From positions 1-6,341 of the forward strand of contig JAJZEJ010000222.1 of the NCBI GenBank assembly GCA_021828635.1: DNA of 6,341 nt, in the 5' to 3' direction. Shown here one piece after another: positions 1-5,462 of the stretch. Source of the stretch: Chloroflexota bacterium. Its GTDB lineage: Bacteria > Chloroflexota > Ktedonobacteria > Ktedonobacterales > Ktedonobacteraceae. The stretch's first letter is position 1; every line of letters begins with the position of its first letter. Below the pieces are notes generated by a model. That model was not told where the DNA came from and ran no database searches. It was given only the letters and a program-made list of their open reading frames with translations. The translations under genes were made by a program, and so were the position numbers.

Positions 1-59
1 CTGTCATAAGTAGCATAAACGATAAGCTGTTCCTTTGTCAATGACTGTTTAGTTTTATC

Positions 60-64
60 AGGAG
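60..64 (+). promoter_or_regulatory. Ribosome binding site of the nucleotidyltransferase gene
   Basis: AGGAG lies seven bases before the ATG at 72 and supports that start. No convincing -35/-10 pair is visible in the 71 bases upstream, so the promoter may lie beyond the left edge. Confidence 0.75.
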
Positions 65-71
65 AGTTCAC

Positions 72-881
72 ATGTCGCATTATAGCTGGGCAACCTGTCC
101 TGCGGTGGTTACGCATCAGATTCATGATCTACAAACACACCTGCAAACCTTGCTGGCTACTCGTCTTGTTGGTTGCTACTTGCACGGTTCGCTGGCTATG
201 GGATGTTTCAATCTCGCTCATAGCGATCTTGATTTACTCATCGTGACCACTCATAGTTTGCCCGTCGAGATCAAGCGGGAGATCATCGCATATTTGTTGC
301 GAAACTCGCTAGCTCCTTGTCCTATCGAGATCAGTTTTTTTGTCGAGTCTGCGATACATCCTTTTCAGCATCCTTTACCATATGATCTGCACTATAGCGA
401 ATCATGGCGTACACACTATCAAGCGGCGCTGGCCGACGGCTCGTGGGTGCTATGGAATGAGCAGCAGCGTTACGATAGCGATTTATCTGCTCACATCACA
501 GTGACATTAGCGCGTGGTATCACTTTATATGGAAAATCGGTAAAAGAAACATTGCCAATAGTTCCGACGTTCGCCTATGCACGTGCCATTGTTGGAGATT
601 TCGATGAAGCATATGAAAGACGTACTGACATGCCGGTCTATTTCATCCTTAATGCCTGTCGTGTCTATGCCTATCTTCATAAAGGAGCTATTTTCTCAAA
701 AGCGGAGGGTGCGGAATGGGCATTGCAAGTAGTGCCGACGCATTTTCACTCTATCATCATACAAGCGTTAGAAGACTATTTGGAAGTTCACGAGCGTATA
801 TTTGATAATGACGCTCTGAACATTTTCGCTGTCTATATGAGAGAAAAAATACATAATCTTGCTAGTGATGTAGAGGCATGA
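72..881 (+). CDS. AadA-like aminoglycoside nucleotidyltransferase-family protein (DUF4111-type C-terminus)
   Basis: This 269-aa protein is close to the usual size of the AadA/ANT(3'')/ANT(9) family, which transfers AMP from ATP to a hydroxyl of streptomycin- or spectinomycin-type drugs in the cytoplasm. Seen in the sequence: the polymerase-beta-type motif G39-S40 followed by D52-x-D54 (HGSLAMGCFNLAHSDLDLL), which binds the nucleotide and metals; a PIEIS segment whose E86 matches the catalytic glutamate of AadA; and a C-terminal helical half with CRVYAYLHKGAIFSKAEGAEW (about 196-216), typical of the DUF4111 domain. The ATG has a good AGGAG seven bases upstream. The gene runs toward the export operon and ends eight bases from it. 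Substrate cannot be read from the sequence: chromosomal relatives in environmental bacteria often have unknown or non-antibiotic substrates. The family is secure; a resistance role is only a possibility. Confidence 0.9.
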   Translation: MSHYSWATCPAVVTHQIHDLQTHLQTLLATRLVGCYLHGSLAMGCFNLAHSDLDLLIVTTHSLPVEIKREIIAYLLRNSLAPCPIEISFFVESAIHPFQHPLPYDLHYSESWRTHYQAALADGSWVLWNEQQRYDSDLSAHITVTLARGITLYGKSVKETLPIVPTFAYARAIVGDFDEAYERRTDMPVYFILNACRVYAYLHKGAIFSKAEGAEWALQVVPTHFHSIIIQALEDYLEVHERIFDNDALNIFAVYMREKIHNLASDVEA

Positions 882-889
882 TTATGATT

Positions 890-3403
890 TTAAGGATGTA
901 AGACTCCTATTGATGTGTATTGTTGCTGAGCAAGTTCTTGTGGATTAATGACGTTCGCTTTAATCTCGCCATTGGCTAGTTGGTGCTGTATCAACTGGGC
1001 GTAGTAGCCGTCATGTTGGAGTAATTCCTGATGGGTGCCGCGTTCGACAATCGTTCCCTGATCCAGCACCAGAATCAGGTCGGCATTGCGAATGGTACTG
1101 AGGCGGTGCGCGATGATGATCTGGGTGCATGGAAGCTGGCGTACATTGCGCTCTATGACCCGTTCTGTTATCACATCTAGATTGCTCGTAGCTTCATCCA
1201 GCAGCAGAATTGGTGGATGGTGTGCCAGAGCGCGAGCCAGGGCGAGACGTTGGCGCTGGCCGCCAGAGAGCGCGTTGCCGCCTTCTGAAACGAACGTTTC
1301 ATATTCCATCGGCATCCGCAAGATGTCTTCGTGAATAGACGCAAGGTGAGCAGCCTGCATAACCTGTTCCAGGCTCATTGTTGGGTAATTGAGCGCGATG
1401 TTCTCACGGATGGAGCCGCCGAAGATGTTGGCCTCCTGCGTCACGACGCCAAATTGAGCGCGTACCTCGTGGTAGTTGAATGTGCGTAGTGGCATATCAT
1501 CAAAATATATTTCACCCGTGGTGGGAAGATAGAGGCCCAGCAACAGGTTTCCCAGTGTGCTTTTGCCCGATCCGGTGCGTCCGACGAGCGCCACTTTTTG
1601 GCCTGGTCTGATCTGTACATTAATATCGTGTAGCACGAGTGGCGAATTGGCATCGTACTGAAAACTTACATTCTCAAGACGAATCGCACCATGTAGTGGT
1701 GGTGGTTGTGTGACCTCTTGCAGGTTCTGCTCCGGCACAGCCTCCATGACATCGGCGATCCGGTTCATATGTGAGCGCACCAGTTGCAATTCTTTTGCGG
1801 CCATGACCAGTGAAGAGAGCGGTCCCAGCACCGAGGAGGCCAGAGCATTGAGAGCCAACATGGTGCCGAGTTGCATGCTGCCATTGATAACTTGTATTGT
1901 GCCAAGCCAAAGTAAAAGCAAGGGAGCGCAGATGCTGAGCGTGTGCATGCCGGTTCCGATCAGCGAGAGGAGATAGTTTCGGCGTACCGAGACATTCATT
2001 TGATCCAGGAAGAGATTGCACCAACGTTCCAGCACACGGTCTTCCGCACCAGCTGCCTTGAGCGTCTTGATGCCGGTTAGCGCCTCAGTAATATAGCCTT
2101 GCGATTTGCCTTGCGCGGCCAGTTCGCGGCTGGTCAGATCGTTGATAAGTCGGTTGGTGCAGAGCAACAAAATCGCTTGCAAGAGGCCGACGATAAGGAC
2201 AACGAGCGTGAAAACGAGCGATTGAGAAAAGAGAATGAGCAGGTAGACGATGACGAAACCGCCATCGAGCAGGGTTGAGAAGAGCTGGTTGCTAATCGTG
2301 TCGCGGATGACAGCATTGCTGGTAAGGCGAGCTAGCAGGTCGCCACTGGACCGTTGCAGGAAGAAGCGTTGTGGCAGGCTGAGTAAATGCTCGAAGAAAT
2401 TGAGCATCATAGTAATGTCAACATGTGATTGCACATAGAGCAAGACAGAGGCACGTAGCAACCGAATCACAAGTTGGGAAAGCACGATCAGCACCATGCC
2501 GATACCTAAAAGTTCTAGCGTACCGAGCATTTTCATGGGAATGAGTTGGTCGATGGCAACCGCAGTCAGAAAGGGCATGATGAGACCCAACAGTTGTAGG
2601 AACAGCGACGCTCCGATGACTTGTAGAATGGCCCCAGGAGAGTGTTGGCAGTAGCTACGGGCGTAAGCCCACAAACTTAACGGAGCAGGTTTGCTGGCAC
2701 GCATGAAATGTACCCCTGGCTCCAGCATGATGACGACGCCCGTGAAACCATCATCGAACTCCTGAATTGATAGGTGGCGGCGGCCTACGGCGGGATCAAC
2801 AACGGTGACACCCTTTGGCGACCATCGTTCGACGATGATAAAGTGATTGAACTCCCAATGAACGATGGCGGGTAAAGTGACAAAGCTCAGATCGTTCTCC
2901 TGTAAAGACAGCGCCCGGACACGCAAGCCATAGTGACGCGCTACTTTAACGATGCTGAGTGCCGAGAGACCATCGCGTCCCAGACCACATTGCTCACGAA
3001 CCTCTGAGATACTGGTTTTGTGTCCATAATAGCTTAGTATCATTGCTAGGCAAGCCGCACCACACTCAACTGTACTGACCTGATGCTGTATAGCTATGCG
3101 CCGTCGTCGTAGCCATGAACGTTTGCGTGGTGTATCTTCTTCAGAAGATGCAACGGTACTACTTTGTTCCTGTTTGGAGGATGTGGCGACAAATGCCTGG
3201 AGGCGCATGGTCTCCTGATTAGCAATTCTTTCCCGATAGATGCGCAGGTCTGCATCGTCTGATGGATATGATTGCAGATTGTTCTCAGCATAGACTATAG
3301 GACGCCTGATGAGGGTTGGTTGCCATTGTATGACCGGCGGAGAGAGTCGTTCTAAGGGAACGGTAGCAGGTTCTTCAGGCATGTTACTATTGTTTACGTA
3401 CAT
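890..3403 (-). CDS. Peptidase-containing ABC exporter (PCAT; C39 peptidase + membrane domain + ATPase)
   Basis: This 837-aa inner-membrane exporter cuts double-glycine leaders and exports the released peptides using ATP. Domains in order: an unusual charged, Ser-rich N-terminal extension (about 1-100); a C39 cysteine peptidase (about 105-230) with oxyanion Q108, catalytic C114 in VECGAAC, H187 in NHFIIV and D203 in VVDPAVG; a six-helix membrane domain (about 255-535; clear segments near 258-280, 296-315, 383-415, 478-500 and 510-533); and an ATPase with Walker A GRTGSGKST (608-616), Q-loop Q656, signature LSGGQ (712-716), Walker B ILLLDEATS (732-740) and switch H766. Every key residue is present, so it should be active. 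The ATG lies three bases after the upstream gene's stop, with AAAGAGA as a weak ribosome site; the pair is surely cotranscribed. A tail of about 25 residues follows the ATPase. Its likely substrates are the three leader peptides encoded upstream in the same operon. Confidence 0.96.
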   Translation of the reverse strand: MYVNNSNMPEEPATVPLERLSPPVIQWQPTLIRRPIVYAENNLQSYPSDDADLRIYRERIANQETMRLQAFVATSSKQEQSSTVASSEEDTPRKRSWLRRRRIAIQHQVSTVECGAACLAMILSYYGHKTSISEVREQCGLGRDGLSALSIVKVARHYGLRVRALSLQENDLSFVTLPAIVHWEFNHFIIVERWSPKGVTVVDPAVGRRHLSIQEFDDGFTGVVIMLEPGVHFMRASKPAPLSLWAYARSYCQHSPGAILQVIGASLFLQLLGLIMPFLTAVAIDQLIPMKMLGTLELLGIGMVLIVLSQLVIRLLRASVLLYVQSHVDITMMLNFFEHLLSLPQRFFLQRSSGDLLARLTSNAVIRDTISNQLFSTLLDGGFVIVYLLILFSQSLVFTLVVLIVGLLQAILLLCTNRLINDLTSRELAAQGKSQGYITEALTGIKTLKAAGAEDRVLERWCNLFLDQMNVSVRRNYLLSLIGTGMHTLSICAPLLLLWLGTIQVINGSMQLGTMLALNALASSVLGPLSSLVMAAKELQLVRSHMNRIADVMEAVPEQNLQEVTQPPPLHGAIRLENVSFQYDANSPLVLHDINVQIRPGQKVALVGRTGSGKSTLGNLLLGLYLPTTGEIYFDDMPLRTFNYHEVRAQFGVVTQEANIFGGSIRENIALNYPTMSLEQVMQAAHLASIHEDILRMPMEYETFVSEGGNALSGGQRQRLALARALAHHPPILLLDEATSNLDVITERVIERNVRQLPCTQIIIAHRLSTIRNADLILVLDQGTIVERGTHQELLQHDGYYAQLIQHQLANGEIKANVINPQELAQQQYTSIGVLHP

Positions 3404-3406
3404 GGG

Positions 3407-3970
3407 TTATATCTCTTTCAAAAGTATAGCAAAGCCGGGGAAGAATGAAAGTAGGCGACTGCTACCGACCTGAATCTGAGCTTGTACAGGCGTTCCGGCA
3501 TAGAGATGCCCTGAAAGATGGGGATCGAGCGCGACTATGACAGCCAGTGAGGGAGCAGGCATGACTAAAGCATAGGATTGGCGTATTGCACTGGGACTGA
3601 GAAGCTGCGTGTCAATATGTTCGATAGTACCAGTGATCTGGGAAGCTGCTGTGCCAAGCTGAACGTGTGCCTGTTGTCCAACCTGGAGATGGAGCGATGA
3701 TGTATAGGGAACAAAGACAATGGCGACCGCTCTGTCGTTTGTATTGTTAGCAGAAGTCGGGGGTGTGAGAACGACGCCTACACCTGTCGCGTAAATTGGT
3801 ATCTGTCCTAGCCAGGCAATCAGCCATGCACAGGTAAAGATGATCAGCAGGCACCATAACAACAAAAAGGTGGGGGGAGCCACAAAACGTGGCAGAATCG
3901 TTTTATCCCGTCCCTGGATATATTTTTGTACGGTACTTCCGCGAAAAATGGTGTTAGTAGATGCTGACAT
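3407..3970 (-). CDS. Short HlyD-like membrane accessory protein of the exporter
   Basis: This protein has 187 aa from the chosen ATG. A GTG start at 4003 would add 11 residues but has no ribosome site, whereas the ATG at 3970 has AGGA seven bases before it. Seen: a basic cytoplasmic N-terminus, one membrane helix (about 34-53), then an extracellular part. Within that, VAIVFVPYTSSLHLQVGQQA (82-101), a GTIEHID turn (114-120) and a VIVALDP to AGTPVQAQIQVG stretch (144-169) resemble the beta-barrel domain of HlyD/membrane fusion proteins. Family members of bacteriocin exporters usually have a lipoyl domain and a coiled-coil hairpin between the first strand and this barrel. Here the chain passes straight from ATGVGVVLTPP through a polar loop (71-80) into the barrel, so those parts are missing. 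The position between the peptide genes and the exporter, three bases from the latter, fits an exporter partner. The HlyD assignment rests on pattern and context. Confidence 0.75.
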   Translation of the reverse strand: MSASTNTIFRGSTVQKYIQGRDKTILPRFVAPPTFLLLWCLLIIFTCAWLIAWLGQIPIYATGVGVVLTPPTSANNTNDRAVAIVFVPYTSSLHLQVGQQAHVQLGTAASQITGTIEHIDTQLLSPSAIRQSYALVMPAPSLAVIVALDPHLSGHLYAGTPVQAQIQVGSSRLLSFFPGFAILLKEI

Positions 3971-3974
3971 CGCC

Positions 3975-3981
3975 CTGTCCT
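3975..3981 (-). promoter_or_regulatory. Ribosome binding site deciding the HlyD-like start
   Basis: On the minus strand AGGACAG ends just before the ATG at 3970, with the AGGA core seven bases away. A purine-rich GGGAGAG lies slightly further upstream. This favours ATG 3970 over the in-frame GTG at 4003. Confidence 0.5.
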
Positions 3982-4019
3982 GTCTCTCCCTATAGTACTT
4001 CACATGTAATAGCTTGTAT

Positions 4020-4043
4020 AGATGCAGCCATTGGCTGCTATCT
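4020..4043 (-). repeat. Hairpin between the third peptide gene and the HlyD-like gene
   Basis: GCAGCC (4024-4029) pairs with GGCTGC (4033-4038) around a three-base loop. After one bulged base the stem continues with AGAT/ATCT, giving ten pairs. It includes the stop codon of the peptide gene above it (4038-4040). No T-run follows on the minus strand, so it is not a classical terminator. It may slow or partly stop transcription, or protect the peptide part of the mRNA (inference). Confidence 0.5.
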
Positions 4044-4301
4044 GTCTACATCATGATGAGGGTGGTGATGATGAGGGTGGCGCTGACCCATATACAACAT
4101 TTGGTTGAGTTGGTGGATTGAGCTAATCTCGTAGATCTGGTCGCCACCAATGGTAGAGTGATTGATGTGGCTGTTTGTGATAAAGATATATTGTGGCGCA
4201 TAGACATATTCATAGATAACAGCTTTGTTGCCAGCATGACCACCTGTCACCTGTGCTAGTTGCTCATCACTCAGTTCGTATATATGTGGATCGCTACTCA
4301 T
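4038..4301 (-). CDS. Double-glycine leader precursor peptide with His-rich tail (peptide 3 of the operon)
   Basis: This gene encodes 87 aa with AAGGAG ten bases before the ATG. The leader is exactly 21 residues and ends ELSDEQLAQVTGG, a canonical double-glycine leader for C39 peptidases. Cleavage would release a 66-residue peptide with no cysteine. Its core has V33-Y-A-P-Q37, then SHINHSTIGG (44-53), shared in form with the other two peptides, then LYMGQ (69-73). The last part is striking: seven of the nine residues 75-83 are histidine (HPHHHHPHH), followed by DVDR, which suggests metal binding. A second Gly-Gly at 52-53 lies inside the conserved motif and lacks a leader-like context. I do not recognise the mature peptide. 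Bacteriocin, signal or structural surface peptide are all open. It is the peptide gene nearest the exporter genes. Confidence 0.88.
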   Translation of the reverse strand: MSSDPHIYELSDEQLAQVTGGHAGNKAVIYEYVYAPQYIFITNSHINHSTIGGDQIYEISSIHQLNQMLYMGQRHPHHHHPHHDVDR

Positions 4302-4311
4302 GAAAATCTTT

Positions 4312-4317
4312 CTCCTT
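4312..4317 (-). promoter_or_regulatory. Ribosome binding site of peptide 3
   Basis: AAGGAG on the minus strand, ten bases from the ATG. The surrounding AAGGAGAAAG followed by ATGA-TAGCGAT is nearly repeated at peptide 2, evidence that the two genes arose by duplication. Confidence 0.75.
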
Positions 4318-4332
4318 CTTGAGGTGGATCAG

Positions 4333-4371
4333 GTAGCATGTACGCTATGACGTGTCAAGAGTACATGCTAC
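4333..4371 (-). repeat. Hairpin between peptide genes 2 and 3
   Basis: A perfect 11-base inverted repeat, GTAGCATGTAC (4333-4343) and GTACATGCTAC (4361-4371), encloses 17 bases that include the small palindrome TGACGTGTCA (4348-4357). It fills much of the 84-base spacer between the stop of peptide 2 and the start of peptide 3. There is no T-run on either side, so simple termination is unlikely. It could be an RNA processing or stability element, or a protein-binding operator. Confidence 0.6.
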
Positions 4372-4385
4372 TGAAGTTGCTGGGT

Positions 4386-4604
4386 TTATTTGTAGGTAGA
4401 CATCGACTGACCAATAAAGAGCCACGATGAGGCATTGATATTGCCGATGTTGGAGTGGGAAATGGAGCTAAACAAGATGGCGTTGGTACTGTCAGCCACC
4501 ATTGTCTGCGGTACGACGACGATATTGAGGTTGACAAAGCCCCCACCTGTCACACATGCCAACTGCTCGTCACTCAGTTCACATGCCAGCGAATCGCTAT
4601 TCAT
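4386..4604 (-). CDS. Double-glycine leader precursor peptide (peptide 2 of the operon)
   Basis: This gene encodes 72 aa with AAGGAG ten bases before the ATG. Its 21-residue leader ends ELSDEQLACVTGG and matches peptide 3 at most positions. The predicted mature part is 51 residues, without cysteine (the only two cysteines, C8 and C17, are in the leader). It is rich in Ser, Asn and aliphatic residues, with alternating hydrophobic positions that suggest beta structure. Conserved pieces shared with its neighbours are V-V-V-P-Q33, SSISHSNIGN (46-55) and LFIGQ (62-66). From N27 to N55 it aligns with peptide 1 without gaps over 29 positions, with 11 identities by my count. Function is unknown. Context says it is cut and exported by the C39 exporter encoded downstream. 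Confidence 0.87.
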   Translation of the reverse strand: MNSDSLACELSDEQLACVTGGGFVNLNIVVVPQTMVADSTNAILFSSISHSNIGNINASSWLFIGQSMSTYK

Positions 4605-4614
4605 TGTAACCTTT

Positions 4615-4620
4615 CTCCTT
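4615..4620 (-). promoter_or_regulatory. Ribosome binding site of peptide 2
   Basis: AAGGAG on the minus strand, ten bases from the ATG at 4604, the same spacing as in peptide 3. Confidence 0.75.
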
Positions 4621-4650
4621 GTGTCCTACGTTTTATATGTGTGTAACATC

Positions 4651-4683
4651 GCATGACCCCCACTTCATAAATGGAGGCCATGC
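4651..4683 (-). repeat. RNA hairpin between peptide genes 1 and 2
   Basis: Read as minus-strand RNA, GCATGGCCTCCA and TGGGGGTCATGC form 12 pairs, two of them G-U, around the nine-base loop UUUAUGAAG. On the plus strand the same positions would be A-C mismatches, so only the minus-strand transcript, the coding direction of the operon, folds fully. This supports a role in the RNA. No T-run follows. Confidence 0.5.
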
Positions 4684-4784
4684 TGCCCAATAGTCAAGTT
4701 TTTGCCGCTTTGTATCCCTGGCTCAACCTGAATGTGTGCATATTCCAGCAGAGCTATGACATACATGAGCTTACAAAGACTTGC

Positions 4785-5036
4785 CTATCCAAAGATCGGA
4801 TACACTTTTTTAGTGTATGTTGACTGCCATACCAGGTTGACATTGTTGGCACCGACATTGCCAATTGAAGAATCATCGATGTGACTCTTGCTGATGTCGG
4901 TGCTTGACCAGGTACTGGTACTCTGCCAGTTGTTGACCACATTGCCACTATTGTTGGACCCGCTATGATCGTGGCCGCCGCTCACCAATGCCAACTGCTC
5001 GTCATTCAATTCCATTGCCTTCATGTTGTTCGTCAT
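4785..5036 (-). CDS. Double-glycine leader precursor peptide (peptide 1, first gene of the operon)
   Basis: This gene encodes 83 aa from the ATG at 5036, chosen because AAGGAG lies nine bases upstream and it gives the same 21-residue leader as the other two peptides. The leader ends in MELNDEQLALVSGG. The frame stays open upstream to 5165, but that part has no ribosome site and covers the likely promoter. The predicted mature part of 62 residues has no cysteine. It begins HDHSGSNNSG, is rich in Ser, Asn and Thr, and carries SHIDDSSIGN (51-60), the motif common to all three peptides. A WQST-x-T sequence occurs twice (37-42 and 70-75), flanking the motif. The end is hydrophobic (VYPIFG). Function is unknown. 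It is the most divergent of the three and the first transcribed. Confidence 0.87.
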   Translation of the reverse strand: MTNNMKAMELNDEQLALVSGGHDHSGSNNSGNVVNNWQSTSTWSSTDISKSHIDDSSIGNVGANNVNLVWQSTYTKKVYPIFG

Positions 5037-5045
5037 TGTCTTTTT

Positions 5046-5051
5046 CTCCTT
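5046..5051 (-). promoter_or_regulatory. Ribosome binding site of peptide 1
   Basis: AAGGAG on the minus strand, nine bases before the ATG at 5036. It decides this start against the longer frame that opens at 5165. Confidence 0.75.
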
Positions 5052-5076
5052 TGTATATAGTGTGCAAGATATAAAT

Positions 5077-5085
5077 TTTATAGCA
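5077..5085 (-). promoter_or_regulatory. Extended -10 promoter of the peptide-export operon
   Basis: On the minus strand TGCTATAAA matches an extended -10 (TGn followed by TATAAA, five of six to TATAAT). No good -35 lies 16-18 bases upstream, as is common for extended -10 promoters. It would give a leader RNA of about 35 bases ahead of peptide 1 and could drive all five genes. Weaker internal promoters are not excluded. Confidence 0.45.
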
Positions 5086-5202
5086 TAATCTTCTTGCATA
5101 AGAATATGCCGGTGTGGATACAAAGAGAGTTCCATCGCGCGAAAGCTGAGAAAAAGTAGTTCCAAATTGCTCTCGCTTTTTGCGCCTCTCTCGTTCCGAC
5201 AT

Positions 5203-5283
5203 GGTTAATAATAAGCGGAAGGGGGTATGAAGAATATGGTGTTTCTGGTTAAAAGTTGGTTAATATTGTATTAATTGAGTTAA
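5203..5283. repeat. Repeated GGTTAA/AGTTAA elements upstream of the operon
   Basis: GGTTAA occurs at 5203, 5247 and 5258, and AGTTAA at 5278 (another AGTTAA is at 5346). Start-to-start distances are 44, 11 and 20 bases, near whole helical turns. A TTAATA-TTG-TATTAA palindrome lies at 5260-5274. They could be binding sites for a regulator of the divergent genes or part of an AT-rich unwinding region. In AT-rich DNA such short words also arise by chance. Confidence 0.25.
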
Positions 5284-5346
5284 GATAAAAATCTCATGTA
5301 TAGAAAAATATATTAATAAGAAAAGGATGAGTATAGTATTTGAAGA
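5256..5346. other. AT-rich stretch, candidate DNA unwinding element
   Basis: About four-fifths of these 91 bases are A or T, far more than in the flanking genes. On the plus strand the remaining bases are almost all G rather than C. No gene is visible here. Its place about 120 bases from a DnaA-box cluster is the usual arrangement in an origin, but promoters and horizontally acquired spacers can be equally AT-rich. Confidence 0.4.
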
Positions 5347-5350
5347 GTTA

Positions 5351-5381
5351 AAGGCTCCAGCAATCAGATTGCTGGAGCCTT
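5351..5381. terminator. Strong 14-bp hairpin, possible bidirectional terminator
   Basis: AAGGCTCCAGCAAT and ATTGCTGGAGCCTT form a perfect 14-pair stem with a three-base CAG loop. Only TTT follows on the minus strand and CTGAATT on the plus strand, so the T-run is weak either way. It stands between two divergently transcribed units, where a terminator is not needed for either. It could end a small untranslated RNA, insulate the two sides, or be the remnant of a lost gene. Confidence 0.4.
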
Positions 5382-5462
5382 CTGAATTAGTTGGAGTCAT
5401 GCCTTGCGCTCACCTTGCCCGCTTGCTGGATAGCCCATGTTTCTCTTGCTAGGGAAACGAAC

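Noticed and set aside
72..881. Calling this gene a streptomycin/spectinomycin resistance determinant or an immunity gene of the operon.
   Set aside because: Family motifs are clear but the substrate is not. It is on the opposite strand, with its own ribosome site and no link to the operon beyond closeness.
1086..1334. Plus-strand frame rich in Arg (RARARARRWRW).
   Set aside because: It is the antisense of the ATPase region of the exporter (around the LSGGQ signature) and has no independent support.
3971..4003. GTG start for the HlyD-like gene.
   Set aside because: No ribosome site before the GTG, while the ATG at 3970 has AGGA at a good distance. The extra 11 residues add nothing recognisable.
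4333..4358. TTGACA at 4353-4358 (minus strand) as the -35 of a separate promoter for peptide 3.
   Set aside because: The hexamer is perfect, but 17 bases later the -10 is TACCTG, a poor match. The site is also part of the hairpin loop.
4752..4771. Short bulged inverted repeat (AGCTATG...CATGAGCT) downstream of peptide 1.
   Set aside because: Only seven pairs with a bulge and no T-run; too weak compared with the hairpin at 4651-4683 in the same spacer.
4038..5036. Lanthipeptide or other thioether-modified precursors.
   Set aside because: Mature parts contain no cysteine and no synthetase is encoded in the window. The leader type alone does not imply lanthionine.
5037..5165. Longer N-terminus for peptide 1 (frame open to 5165).
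   Set aside because: No ribosome site, it covers the -10 promoter, and it would break the 21-residue leader shared by all three peptides.
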